Source: Clostridia bacterium (GTDB taxonomy: Bacteria > Bacillota > Clostridia > Oscillospirales > Acutalibacteraceae). Taken from it: a DNA stretch of 35,271 bases. A model generated the notes under the pieces. That model ran no database searches. It had not been told where the DNA came from and saw only the letters and a list, made by a program, of their open reading frames with translations. The stretch lies in contig CAAFVV010000033.1 in the NCBI GenBank assembly GCA_900766585.1, positions 1-35,271 of the forward strand. The letters are read 5' to 3'. This document shows, piece after piece, positions 15,548 through 24,169 of this stretch. Each line of letters starts with the position of its first letter. Position 1 is the stretch's first letter. The translations under genes and the position numbers were made by a program.

Positions 15548-16483
15548 ATGGGTTATATGCAGAAATTCCGGAAGCGGTTTCACAAAGACTTTCAGCGCGG
15601 GCTGTACAACGCCAGACGGCACAGGATCCACTACCTGTTTATGGCGCCGTATCTGCTGCTGTTTACACTGTTTACGGTGCTGCCGGTGGTGATCTCCATC
15701 GGGCTGAGCTTCACCTACTTCAACGGCTTGGAGACACCGGAGTGGATCGGACTTCAGAACTTCTACAAGCTGTTTTTGAATGATGATATTTTCATTACGG
15801 CGCTGAAAAATACGCTGGTGTTCGCTCTGGTGATCGGTCCGGGCGGCTATCTGCTCTCCTTCTGCATGGCGTGGCTGCTCAACGAGCTGCCCCACGGCCA
15901 GCGCGTGTTTCTGACGGTGCTGTTTTATGCGCCGTCTATCTCCGGCGCGATGTATATGATCTGGCAGTACATATTCAGCGGAGATTCACAGGGGTTGATG
16001 AACAGTCTGCTGATCCAGCTCGGCGCCATCAATGCGCCGATCCAGTTTTTCAAAAATGCGGATTATGTGGTGCCGATCTGCATGATCGTCATGCTGTGGA
16101 TGAGCCTCGGCACGAGCTTTCTCGCGCTGATCGCCGGCTTTCAGGGCGTTGACCGTCAGCTGTATGAGGCGGGGGCACTCGATGGCATCCGCAACCGCTG
16201 GCAGGAGCTGTGGTTCATCACCCTGCCGGTCATGAAGGAGCATCTGATGTTCTCCGCCATCATGAGCATCACTGGCGCGTTTGGTGTCGGTCCGGTCATT
16301 ACGGCGCTCGCAGGATTTCCGACCGTGGACTATGCGGCGCATACGATCATGATCCATCTGACGGACTACGGCACGACCCGGTTTGAGATGGGCTATGCCT
16401 CGGCGATTGCCACGCTGCTGTTTCTGATGATGATTGGCAGCAATAAGCTGGTGCAGAAGTTCCTTCGCAAGGTCGGAACGTGA
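15548..16483 (+). CDS. Sugar ABC transporter permease (CUT1, MalF-like)
   Basis: 311 residues with about six transmembrane segments beginning 'IHYLFMAPYLLLFTLFTVLP', the usual opening of family 1 carbohydrate permeases. It carries the cytoplasmic EAA loop 'YEAGALDGIRNRWQELWFI' followed by 'TLP', which docks the ATPase. It pairs with the next gene to form a heterodimeric channel fed by the upstream binding protein. The start at ATG 15548 is chosen because the signal AAGGCGG lies upstream; a TTG at 15512 overlapping the previous stop is less likely. A CUT1 importer for an oligosaccharide is the expected role; the substrate is unknown. Confidence 0.92.
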   Translation: MGYMQKFRKRFHKDFQRGLYNARRHRIHYLFMAPYLLLFTLFTVLPVVISIGLSFTYFNGLETPEWIGLQNFYKLFLNDDIFITALKNTLVFALVIGPGGYLLSFCMAWLLNELPHGQRVFLTVLFYAPSISGAMYMIWQYIFSGDSQGLMNSLLIQLGAINAPIQFFKNADYVVPICMIVMLWMSLGTSFLALIAGFQGVDRQLYEAGALDGIRNRWQELWFITLPVMKEHLMFSAIMSITGAFGVGPVITALAGFPTVDYAAHTIMIHLTDYGTTRFEMGYASAIATLLFLMMIGSNKLVQKFLRKVGT

Positions 16484-16502
16484 GGAAAGGGGAAAAACGA
16501 CC

Positions 16503-17375
16503 GTGAGCAAAATGATAGATCGGCTGGCACCGAAACGGGTCTCCCGTTCGCGTGCAGGCGATATACTGGCGTTCCTCTTTCTGCTGCTGTTCGGACTTCT
16601 GATGGCGCTGCCGTTTGTCTACGCGGTGTCCAACTCCCTAAAGCCGATGAACGAGCTGTGGATTTTTCCGCCGCGCTTTTTCCCGAGCCATCCGACCATG
16701 ACGAATTTTGCGGACCTGTTCACGCTGATGGAGGACTCGTGGATCCCGATGTCCCGCTATATCTTTAACTCGCTGCTGATCACGGTGGCGGGCACGGCGG
16801 GACATATCATCATCGCTTCTCTCTGCGCCTATCCGCTGGCGAAATACCGTTTTCCCGGCACCGGCGTGACGTTTAAGATCATTGTGACCTCGCTGATGTT
16901 CAACAGCTCGGTCACGGCGATCCCGAACTATATCCTGATGTCGCGGATGCACCTGGTCGATACCTATTGGGCGCTGATTCTCCCCGCCGTGGGCGGCTCG
17001 CTCGGTCTGTTCCTGATGAAGAACTTTATGCAGACCAATATTCCCGATGCCCTGCTGGAAAGCGCCGAGATGGACGGCGCAGGTGAGGGAACAAAGTTTT
17101 TTCGCATTGTGATGCCGCTCGTGAAGCCCGCCTGGCTGACGTTGATCATTTTCAGCGTGCAGAGTCTCTGGGGCATCGGCAGCACGACGATGATTTACAG
17201 CGAGCAGCTGAAAACACTGCCGTATGCGCTGAGCCAGATTCAGGCGTCGGGTATTGCCCGTGCCGGCGTCAGTGCTGCCGTCGGTGTGTTTATGATGATC
17301 CTGCCGCTGACGGTATTTATCGTTACCCAGTCAAACATTATGGAGACCATGTCCACCGCCGGAATTAAGGAGTGA
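16503..17375 (+). CDS. Sugar ABC transporter permease (CUT1, MalG-like), GTG start
   Basis: 290 residues, second subunit of the first importer. Six predicted membrane segments; 'LPFVYAVSNSLKPMNELWI' near the N-terminus and the EAA loop 'LESAEMDGAGEGTKFFRIV' with 'MPLVKP' are typical of MalG-like permeases. GTG 16503 lies 10 bases after AGGGG, in the gap following the first permease; ATG 16512 is the alternative. The stop at 17375 is 5 bp ahead of the next start, so coupling with the NHL protein is tight. No ATPase gene is found anywhere in the operon. Confidence 0.92.
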   Translation: MSKMIDRLAPKRVSRSRAGDILAFLFLLLFGLLMALPFVYAVSNSLKPMNELWIFPPRFFPSHPTMTNFADLFTLMEDSWIPMSRYIFNSLLITVAGTAGHIIIASLCAYPLAKYRFPGTGVTFKIIVTSLMFNSSVTAIPNYILMSRMHLVDTYWALILPAVGGSLGLFLMKNFMQTNIPDALLESAEMDGAGEGTKFFRIVMPLVKPAWLTLIIFSVQSLWGIGSTTMIYSEQLKTLPYALSQIQASGIARAGVSAAVGVFMMILPLTVFIVTQSNIMETMSTAGIKE

Positions 17376-17380
17376 GTAAA

Positions 17381-18880
17381 ATGCGTCAAAGAAACCGTCT
17401 CGCCGTCCGGCTTGCCGCGTTGTCTGCGGTGCTGCTGACGGCGGTGTGCGCATTCCCCACCGCCGCGCTGGACGTGGAGCCCGCCGACTGCTACTGGTAT
17501 ACCGGTCAGGGGGCGATTGTGGGTATTCCTGACACCTATGAACTGGCACAGACGGCGGAGCTGTCGGCGATGACCGATACCACCTTTGACGGGCTGACTG
17601 ATGCGTTCCGCGCCGATGACGGAAGGCTGTATCTGCTGGATTCCTCCGGCAAGATCGCTGTGCTGAAGGCTGATTTGTCTCTTGAACGTGTGCTGGAGAC
17701 CTATCAGATAGATGGTGAGCCGGTCGAGCTGGATACGCCCGAGGGGCTGTTCGTGGATGCCGCCGGGCGCATTTATGTTGCCGATACGCTCAACAAACGA
17801 ATTGTGCGCATGGATCAAAACGGTGTGGTGGACTGCCTGTTTGAAGAGCCGGACAATCTGACCGGCTTTGACGGCGAGCTGAGCTATCTGCCCAGCAAGC
17901 TGGCGGTCGATTCCGCCGGACGCCTCTTTGTGGTTGTCCGCAATGTGGTGATGGGCATCGTCGTGCTGGACCCCGAGGGGCGCTTTATCACCTACCGCGG
18001 TGCACCGTCGGTTACACTGACGCTGTTTGACGCGTTCTGGCGGCAGTTTTCCACCGATGAACAGCGCAAGCGCATGACGACGTATGTGCCGACCGAGTAT
18101 AACAACCTGACCATCAACGAGGAGGATTTCCTTTTCGGCACGATCAGCTCGTTTGCCGATGACAGCCTGCTGTCGGCCATTCGGAGCAACGACCGCACCG
18201 CCAAGGTTGCGCCGCTGAAAAAATTGAATCTGGCGGGCGAGGATATTCTGCGCCGCACGGGTATGTATGCGCCGGTCGGTGACCTTGTCTCAAAAGCAGA
18301 AAATCTGTCCGCCTTTACCGATGTTGCGCTGTCTGACTGCGGCATCTACACCGCTCTCGACTCCAAAAAGGGTCACCTGTTCACCTATAACGACGACGGC
18401 GAGCTGCTGTTTGTCTTCGGCGCGATCGGCAAAAAGCTCGGGCAGTTTACCAAGCCTGTGGCCATCGCCTACAGCGGCGATGACCTGCTGGTCTGTGACG
18501 GCTATACCAAAAGCGTGCTTCGCTTCACTCCGACTGCCTACGGTGCGCTGCTGCTCAAGGCGGTGAAGGATTACTACAACGGCGCGTACGACAGCTCCTA
18601 TGAGGCGTGGGAGCGTGTGCTGGAGTATAACTCCAACCTGACGCTCGCCTATGTCGGCGTCGGCAAGGCCCACTATCAGGAGAAAGAGTATAAAGAGGCG
18701 ATGGCGTGCTTCAAGATCGCCGGCGATGTTGAGCAGTACAGCAACGCTTACCGCAAGGTGCGCGACGGATTTGTTCGGTCGAGCTTCGGCTATATTGCCG
18801 CGGGTATCCTGATTCTGGCGCTGATGGCGATTATCGTCGGTCTGGTTCGCCGGTTCCGCCGTTACTGCGACGATGAGTGA
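17381..18880 (+). CDS. Membrane-anchored NHL-repeat and TPR protein
   Basis: 499 residues. The N-terminal signal sequence is 'LAALSAVLLTAVCAFPTAA'. NHL-type beta-propeller blades follow ('LDTPEGLFVDAAGRIYVADT', then 'LPSKLAVDSAGRLFVVVRN' and 'FTKPVAIAYSGDDLLVCDGY'). Next come about two TPR-like helical repeats near residues 385-455 ('YNGAYDSSYEAWERVLEYNS', 'YQEKEYKEAMACFKIAG'), then one membrane segment near the C-terminus ('YIAAGILILALMAIIVGLV') and a basic tail. Predicted topology: propeller and TPR outside, tail inside. ATG 17381 is chosen because AAGGAG lies 8 bases before it; a GTG at 17372 overlaps that site. Found between transporter genes, it is probably a scaffold or sensor for the importer; no enzyme motif is seen. 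Confidence 0.85.
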   Translation: MRQRNRLAVRLAALSAVLLTAVCAFPTAALDVEPADCYWYTGQGAIVGIPDTYELAQTAELSAMTDTTFDGLTDAFRADDGRLYLLDSSGKIAVLKADLSLERVLETYQIDGEPVELDTPEGLFVDAAGRIYVADTLNKRIVRMDQNGVVDCLFEEPDNLTGFDGELSYLPSKLAVDSAGRLFVVVRNVVMGIVVLDPEGRFITYRGAPSVTLTLFDAFWRQFSTDEQRKRMTTYVPTEYNNLTINEEDFLFGTISSFADDSLLSAIRSNDRTAKVAPLKKLNLAGEDILRRTGMYAPVGDLVSKAENLSAFTDVALSDCGIYTALDSKKGHLFTYNDDGELLFVFGAIGKKLGQFTKPVAIAYSGDDLLVCDGYTKSVLRFTPTAYGALLLKAVKDYYNGAYDSSYEAWERVLEYNSNLTLAYVGVGKAHYQEKEYKEAMACFKIAGDVEQYSNAYRKVRDGFVRSSFGYIAAGILILALMAIIVGLVRRFRRYCDDE

Positions 18881-18894
18881 GGGAGGAGATCACA

Positions 18895-19524
18895 ATGCGT
18901 GAAAAATTGCGCGAGCTGCGCTATATACCGTATCTTCTCTCCCACCCGATCAACGGCTTCTGGGAACTGAAGCGGGAAAAACGCGGTTCGCTGTTTACGG
19001 CGATGGTCATTCTGGCCGTATATATTCTGCTGACCGTGCTGTCGCAGTTCATGACCGCCTACATATTCAATCCGCAGGATGTGCTGGAGATCAATGTGCC
19101 GCTGCTGATCCTGCCCGTTGTCGGGCTATATCTGCTCTGGTGCGTGTCCTCCTGGTGCCTGACCAGCCTGTTTGACGGCGAGGGCAGCTTTTATGATATC
19201 TGCGTGGCAACATCCTATTCGCTCATCCCGGCAGTGATCGGCAATGTGGTTATGATTCTGCTGAGCCACTGCCTGACGCTCAATGAGGCGTCGCTGTACA
19301 GCATGATCGGCACGCTGACAACGGTCTGGTTTGTGTTCATGCTGTTTATCGGCACGATGGTGACGCAGCAGTACACCTTCGGTAAAACGATCCTGATCTG
19401 CCTCTGCACACTGCTCGGCATGTGTATTATGGTGTATATTGCCCTGCTGTTCATCAATCTGCTGCAGCAGATGTGCGGCTTTGCAGAGGGTCTGTACAAA
19501 GAATGGCAGCTGCGGATAAACTGA
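18895..19524 (+). CDS. YIP1-family integral membrane protein
   Basis: 209 residues, about five hydrophobic segments ('LFTAMVILAVYILLTVLSQF', 'VPLLILPVVGLYLLWCVSSW', 'VIGNVVMILLSH', 'VWFVFMLFIGTMV', 'ILICLCTLLGMCIMVYIALL'). The N-terminal 'HPINGFWELKREKRGSLFTA' and 'SYSLIPAVI' are characteristic of bacterial YIP1-family proteins. The biochemical role is unknown. GGGAGGAG 6 bases before ATG 18895; 14 bp after the NHL protein. Its conserved-looking place between NHL and DUF5696 genes suggests a membrane partner of those proteins. Confidence 0.85.
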   Translation: MREKLRELRYIPYLLSHPINGFWELKREKRGSLFTAMVILAVYILLTVLSQFMTAYIFNPQDVLEINVPLLILPVVGLYLLWCVSSWCLTSLFDGEGSFYDICVATSYSLIPAVIGNVVMILLSHCLTLNEASLYSMIGTLTTVWFVFMLFIGTMVTQQYTFGKTILICLCTLLGMCIMVYIALLFINLLQQMCGFAEGLYKEWQLRIN

Positions 19525-19542
19525 CAAGGAGTTGACCTCAAT

Positions 19543-22182
19543 ATGCATCCGAAGATGATAAAACGGGCCGCTGCCTTGTTGGCGCTTGTCACGCTCACCG
19601 GCAGTCTGCTGACCGGCTGTACCCCCTCTGACGGTACGGCGGCGCGGATACGGGTAGAGACCCCGCTCTCTGAGAAAGGATTTGTGTCGGATATTGCCGA
19701 CAGTGCGAAAAACGGCGCCTTTGCTGCGACAGAGGCGGAGAAAGCGGCACTGGCCGGCATGACCCGGCAGCTCGAAAACGATGCGGTAGCACTGTATACG
19801 GGAAAATACACCGATATTGCCGTTTTGGACAAGGAGACCGGGCATATCTGGTTTTCCAATCCCGCTGTGTACAGGCTGATGAACGATCCGTTTGCCGTGC
19901 GGGAGAAAAAGGTGGTATACTCGCCGGTGTGGCTGGAGTATTATGACAACTCCAACCAGTCAACCGTTACGGCTATGTACGCATACGACGACTGCATCAA
20001 CGATAATGGCCTTAACCAGGCGGAGATCACCGTCGAAAACGGCACCCTGCAGATCACCTATCTGTTTGGACAGCGGCAGGAGGATATGCTCTACATGCAG
20101 GCCATGACGCCCGAGCTGTATCACCGCCTGGACGATACGCTCGGGAAGATGGCGGAGGACGGCGAGATTGAGTATGGCGACTGGGGACTGCTGGAAAAGA
20201 GCTATGAACCGCCCGAGAGCAACGGAACGGCATACTACACCCTGTACAGCAAGGTGACCAATCTTGACTTGACGCGTTTTTCCGCGATGATGCGCAAGGT
20301 CGGCATTACCGCAGAGGATGTGGCGGCGCAGGAGAAAGCCACGGGCATATATAAGGCGCAGAAAGACACGGCGTGGTTTAAGATCCCGGTCGTGTATCAG
20401 CTGCAGGGGCGTGACCTGCTGGCCTCGGTCGATTATATGAACATCGAGATCCCCGTGCAGAAGGGGAGAAAAACCTCGAAATATAAGCTGAACCGCATTT
20501 ATCTGCTGGATACGCTCGGCGCCAGTGAAACCGGTACCGAGGGGTATCTTCTGGTGCCTAACGGCTCGGGGATGCTGGTGAAAAACGATACCACAAACGG
20601 GGATATGAGCAAAATAACTCTCCCGTTCTACGGGACGGATTATGCCGGTATTCTCAAGGAAAGCAGCCTGCTTTCGCCGTCGAATACGCTGCCGGTGTTC
20701 GGCAGCTATAACGGCGCGTCAAAGACGGCCGTGTTCGGCATCGTCGAAAGTGCGGATGCGCAGTCCGGCGTTGTGGCCGGCATTGCCGATTCCGAGTCGC
20801 CGTTCAACCGGATCTATCCGTACTGCGATGTGTATATCCGTGATGAAGCGGATGCCGGTGTGTCCTCAAAGCTCGAAAAACGAAACGTGTTTTCCAAGAG
20901 TGCCGCCGATACCGTGTTTCGTGTCCGCTATCATTTTCTCTACGGCGATAACGCGGAATATGCCGGTATGGCAGCGTATTACCGCTCATATCTCGAACAG
21001 ACCGGCGCGATCAAGCGGATGACCGGGGCGGATCCGCTCATCACGGTGGAGCTGCTCGGCAGCATTCGTAAAAAGACGACGACGTTCGGTGTCCCCGTGA
21101 CGATCAGCCAGCCGCTGACCACCTTCGCGCAGGCACAGGAGATTCTCGGTGCGCTGGAGCAAAAGGGAATTGCCGATCCCGATGTGGTGTTGAGCGGCGT
21201 GTTTAACGGCGGACTGGACAACAAGCTGTCCAACCGCGCCGCGGTGCAGAAGGATCTGGGCGGAAAAAGCGGCTACCAGTCCTTTCGTGCCGCCATGGAG
21301 AAAAAAGGGCTGACGGTCTATACTGCGCAGTCTCCCGTTCTCGTCTACCGCAGCGGAAACGGCTTTAGCGCCTCCTCCTCTGCCGTTCGCAATCTGGAGG
21401 GACGGTATGCCTCTCTGGCGGCGTACAGCCCCGCCACCGGCAACCGCTTTGAGTATCTCCGCACGGCTACGCTGCTGACGCCGCTGGACTATCAGAGCGT
21501 GATGGAACGCTTCCTGCGCTCCTTTGAAAAGCTCGGCACAAGCCCGCTGTATCTGAGTGATATCGGCAGTATGCTGCCCTCGGATCGCAACGAAAACCGT
21601 GAGATCCATCGCGAACAGGCAAAGTATTATGCGGCACAGACGGCTGCCGCTGCCTCCTCGGCGGCGGGCGCGGTGATGCTCGACGGCGGAAATGCTTATT
21701 TGCTTCCCTATGCCGAAAAGCTCATCGACGTGCGGCTGACCGCGGATGGCTATGAGCTGCAGTATCAGAGCCTGCCGTTTGTGCAGATGGTGCTCCACGG
21801 TTATGTGTCCTACAGCGGTTCGGCGCTCAATATGGCGAGCGACCCCGACCGGGCAGTGCTCGAGGCGGTAGAGACCGGCGCCGGACTGTATTACAAACTG
21901 ATGTATGAGGATAATACCATTTTGCTCAATACGCAGTTTACGTCCCTCTATTCGACAAACTATACGCTGTGGATCGACCGTATGGCGGCGCAGCAAGAGG
22001 CGATTTCGGCACTGTATGCCTCTGTGGCGACTTGCCGGATGACCGGCTATGTCCGCCTAACCGGCGATGTGAGCTGCACAACCTATGAAAACGGTACGCG
22101 TGTGCTGGTCAACTACGGCAAGAGCGATTATACCGCAGACGGGCAGACGGTCAAGGCCGGCAGCTTTGCGGTGATCTTCTGA
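19543..22182 (+). CDS. DUF5696 lipoprotein, putative glycosidase-like
   Basis: 879 residues. Signal peptide with lipobox LLTGC; lipid-modified Cys26. The N-terminal ~450 residues look like a beta-sandwich ('HIWFSNPAVYRLMNDPF', 'TVTAMYAYDDCINDNG'). The middle and C-terminal part resembles a TIM-barrel glycosidase without a recognised catalytic signature: 'TTFAQAQEILGALEQKGIAD', 'LYLSDIGSMLPSDRNENRE' (D673 is an attractive acid) and 'GAVMLDGGNAYLLPYAEKLI'. I recognise it as the DUF5696 type found with sugar ABC transporters in Firmicutes; no activity is known to me. Good AAGGAG site; 18 bp after the YIP1 gene. It is the only large unknown of enzyme size in the operon and the best candidate for the missing hydrolase. 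Confidence 0.8.
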   Translation: MHPKMIKRAAALLALVTLTGSLLTGCTPSDGTAARIRVETPLSEKGFVSDIADSAKNGAFAATEAEKAALAGMTRQLENDAVALYTGKYTDIAVLDKETGHIWFSNPAVYRLMNDPFAVREKKVVYSPVWLEYYDNSNQSTVTAMYAYDDCINDNGLNQAEITVENGTLQITYLFGQRQEDMLYMQAMTPELYHRLDDTLGKMAEDGEIEYGDWGLLEKSYEPPESNGTAYYTLYSKVTNLDLTRFSAMMRKVGITAEDVAAQEKATGIYKAQKDTAWFKIPVVYQLQGRDLLASVDYMNIEIPVQKGRKTSKYKLNRIYLLDTLGASETGTEGYLLVPNGSGMLVKNDTTNGDMSKITLPFYGTDYAGILKESSLLSPSNTLPVFGSYNGASKTAVFGIVESADAQSGVVAGIADSESPFNRIYPYCDVYIRDEADAGVSSKLEKRNVFSKSAADTVFRVRYHFLYGDNAEYAGMAAYYRSYLEQTGAIKRMTGADPLITVELLGSIRKKTTTFGVPVTISQPLTTFAQAQEILGALEQKGIADPDVVLSGVFNGGLDNKLSNRAAVQKDLGGKSGYQSFRAAMEKKGLTVYTAQSPVLVYRSGNGFSASSSAVRNLEGRYASLAAYSPATGNRFEYLRTATLLTPLDYQSVMERFLRSFEKLGTSPLYLSDIGSMLPSDRNENREIHREQAKYYAAQTAAAASSAAGAVMLDGGNAYLLPYAEKLIDVRLTADGYELQYQSLPFVQMVLHGYVSYSGSALNMASDPDRAVLEAVETGAGLYYKLMYEDNTILLNTQFTSLYSTNYTLWIDRMAAQQEAISALYASVATCRMTGYVRLTGDVSCTTYENGTRVLVNYGKSDYTADGQTVKAGSFAVIF

Positions 22183-22210
22183 GTGCCGCGTGGGAAAGGA
22201 TTGACGAGAA

Positions 22211-23122
22211 ATGAGACAACGGAGCCATGCACTGACGAGGCGGAAAAACCGCGTCGGGTATCTCTTCATACTTCCCTTTGTGGTCGGACTTTTTGCCATT
22301 TTTCTGCCCTGTCTGGTCAAATCGCTCATCTATTCCTTTGAAAATGTGAGCATCGGCGCGGGCGGCTTCACCGCCACGCCGGCGGGCTGGACGAATTATC
22401 ACAAGCTGTTTTTCGTGGATGTGACCTTCCGTGTGCAGCTGCTCAATGCCGTAAAGAGTATTTTGGTGGACACGCTGCTGATCCTGATCTTCAGCTTTTT
22501 TGTCGCCAATGTGCTGAATCAGAAGTTTTTCGGCCGCGGCGCTGCCCGCGCGATCCTGTTTTTGCCGGTCATTCTCTCGACCGGTATCATCAGCGCGATA
22601 CAGCACAACGATATGTCCATGGGGCTGTACGGCAGCGCGGCATCCAATGTGACCGAGACGCTCGGCACCGGAGGCGCCTTTGATCTGGAAACGCTGATCC
22701 TGGCTGTTGCAGCCGACCTGAACACCGATGTGGTCACCTTTCTTGTAGACTCGGTCAACAACACCGCTACGATTATCAACAATTCCGGTGTGCAGATCCT
22801 TGTGTTCATGGCGGCGCTGCAGTCCATTCCGCAGTCGGTATTTGAAGCATCCCGCGTGGAGGGCGCGACGGCGTGGCAGGAGTTCTGGAAGATCACGTTC
22901 CCGATGGTGACGCCGATGCTGCTGGTCAATCTGGTCTATACCATTATCGACACCTTTACCCGGCCGGAATACGGCATTTTGGAGCTGGTGGAGATACAGG
23001 CGTTTGAGCGCAACAATATGGGCTATGCCTCCGCGATCTCCTGGGTGTTCTTCGTGCTGATCGCAATAACCCTGCTTTTGGTGACGGGTCTGGTGTCTAA
23101 ACGGATCCAATACAACGACTGA
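22211..23122 (+). CDS. Sugar ABC transporter permease (second importer, MalF-like)
   Basis: 303 residues, around six membrane segments, opening 'GYLFILPFVVGLFAIFLPCL'. The EAA loop is 'FEASRVEGATAWQEFWKIT' followed by 'FPMVTP'. An unusual ~75-residue extracellular-looking insertion (about residues 135-195, 'GSAASNVTETLGTGGAFDLE') separates early membrane helices. Ribosome-binding site GGAAAGGA before ATG 22211. Forms the second CUT1 channel with the next gene; it is not a close copy of the first importer's permease. Confidence 0.92.
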   Translation: MRQRSHALTRRKNRVGYLFILPFVVGLFAIFLPCLVKSLIYSFENVSIGAGGFTATPAGWTNYHKLFFVDVTFRVQLLNAVKSILVDTLLILIFSFFVANVLNQKFFGRGAARAILFLPVILSTGIISAIQHNDMSMGLYGSAASNVTETLGTGGAFDLETLILAVAADLNTDVVTFLVDSVNNTATIINNSGVQILVFMAALQSIPQSVFEASRVEGATAWQEFWKITFPMVTPMLLVNLVYTIIDTFTRPEYGILELVEIQAFERNNMGYASAISWVFFVLIAITLLLVTGLVSKRIQYND

Positions 23123-23156
23123 GCATACGCTACCGCTCAAATCCCGCAAAGAATGG

Positions 23157-24083
23157 ATGGTCAAGATGACAAACGTCAACTCCTCCCCAAAGGCGCGCCT
23201 GCCACGCGCCCTCCGGCGGTTTAATGTGCTGCATTTCGGCTGGTCGATTGTGCGTGCCGTCATTCTGCTCGGTCTGTGCTTTCTGATCCTGTATCCCTTC
23301 TTCATCAAGATCGTCAACGGCTTTAAGAGCCTCAACGACTTTCTGGATCCGACGGTCAAATATCTGCCTAAAGAGCCGACATGGGATAATTGGATCACGG
23401 CATTTAAGAAGATGGATTATGTCCACTCTCTTCTGCGCACGCTGTCCGTGTCGCTCATCTGCGGCGTGCTGCAGACGCTGATCTCCGCGCTGGTCGGCTA
23501 TGGCTTTGCCCGCTTTCGCTTCCGCGGCAGCAAGATATTGTTTGCGTCGGTGATCCTTGTGCTGCTGGTGCCGCCGCAGACGATCCTGATCCCGCTTTAT
23601 GAAACGTTCCGTCAGGTGCTCGGCAACAGCAACTGGAGCCTGATCAACACCATGTGGCCGATCACGATCCTGTCGCTGACCGGCATGGGGCTGCGCAACG
23701 GTCTGTACATTTTCATGTTCCGGCAATCATTTAAGAATATGCCCCACGAGCTGGAGGAGGCTGCCTATATCGATGGCTGCGGGCCGTTTAAAACGTTCTT
23801 TTCCGTTATGCTCCCCTCCGCCCGTTCCATCATCCTGACGGTATCGCTCTTTGCGTTTTCGTGGGCATGGACAGATATATTTTATAACGACCTGTTCTTC
23901 GGCGAGCGCACGGTGCTTGCCAGCGCCGTCAGCTTGCTCAGCAAGACCTTTGAGGAATCCATCATGGATTCCATGCTTCAGAACGTCGGCGCCGTGCTTG
24001 CGATACTGCCGCTGGCGATTCTCTATCTGTTTGCGCAAAAAGCCTTTGTGCAGAGCGTCGAGCGCTCGGGCATTGTCGGGTGA
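23157..24083 (+). CDS. Sugar ABC transporter permease (second importer, MalG-like)
   Basis: 308 residues. 'ILYPFFIKIVNGFKSLNDFL' opens the MalG-like fold; EAA loop 'LEEAAYIDGCGPFKTFFSV' followed by 'MLPSAR'; six predicted membrane segments. The ribosome-binding site is weak (AAAGAATGG), and ATG 23166 is a possible alternative start. Partner of the permease 34 bp upstream. An 86-bp gap containing a hairpin separates it from the lipoprotein binding protein. Confidence 0.92.
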   Translation: MVKMTNVNSSPKARLPRALRRFNVLHFGWSIVRAVILLGLCFLILYPFFIKIVNGFKSLNDFLDPTVKYLPKEPTWDNWITAFKKMDYVHSLLRTLSVSLICGVLQTLISALVGYGFARFRFRGSKILFASVILVLLVPPQTILIPLYETFRQVLGNSNWSLINTMWPITILSLTGMGLRNGLYIFMFRQSFKNMPHELEEAAYIDGCGPFKTFFSVMLPSARSIILTVSLFAFSWAWTDIFYNDLFFGERTVLASAVSLLSKTFEESIMDSMLQNVGAVLAILPLAILYLFAQKAFVQSVERSGIVG

Positions 24084-24108
24084 CGATTATGCTTTGGCAG
24101 TATGGGGG

Positions 24109-24124
24109 TCCTCCGTACGGGGGA
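24109..24124 (+). promoter_or_regulatory. Intercistronic hairpin between permease and binding-protein genes
   Basis: TCCTCCGTACGGGGGA folds as a 6-bp stem (one G-U) around GTAC. There is no T-run, so it is not a terminator. Hairpins at this place in ABC operons often protect the downstream binding-protein message; that role is inferred. Confidence 0.4.
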
Positions 24125-24169
24125 ACTTCTTGCAATAGAAATCCAAAAATGAAAAAAGGAGAGACAAGT

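Noticed and set aside
22151..23398. 415-codon minus-strand frame opposite permease genes
   Set aside because: Arg/His/Gln-rich shadow of membrane-protein coding; no initiation signal.
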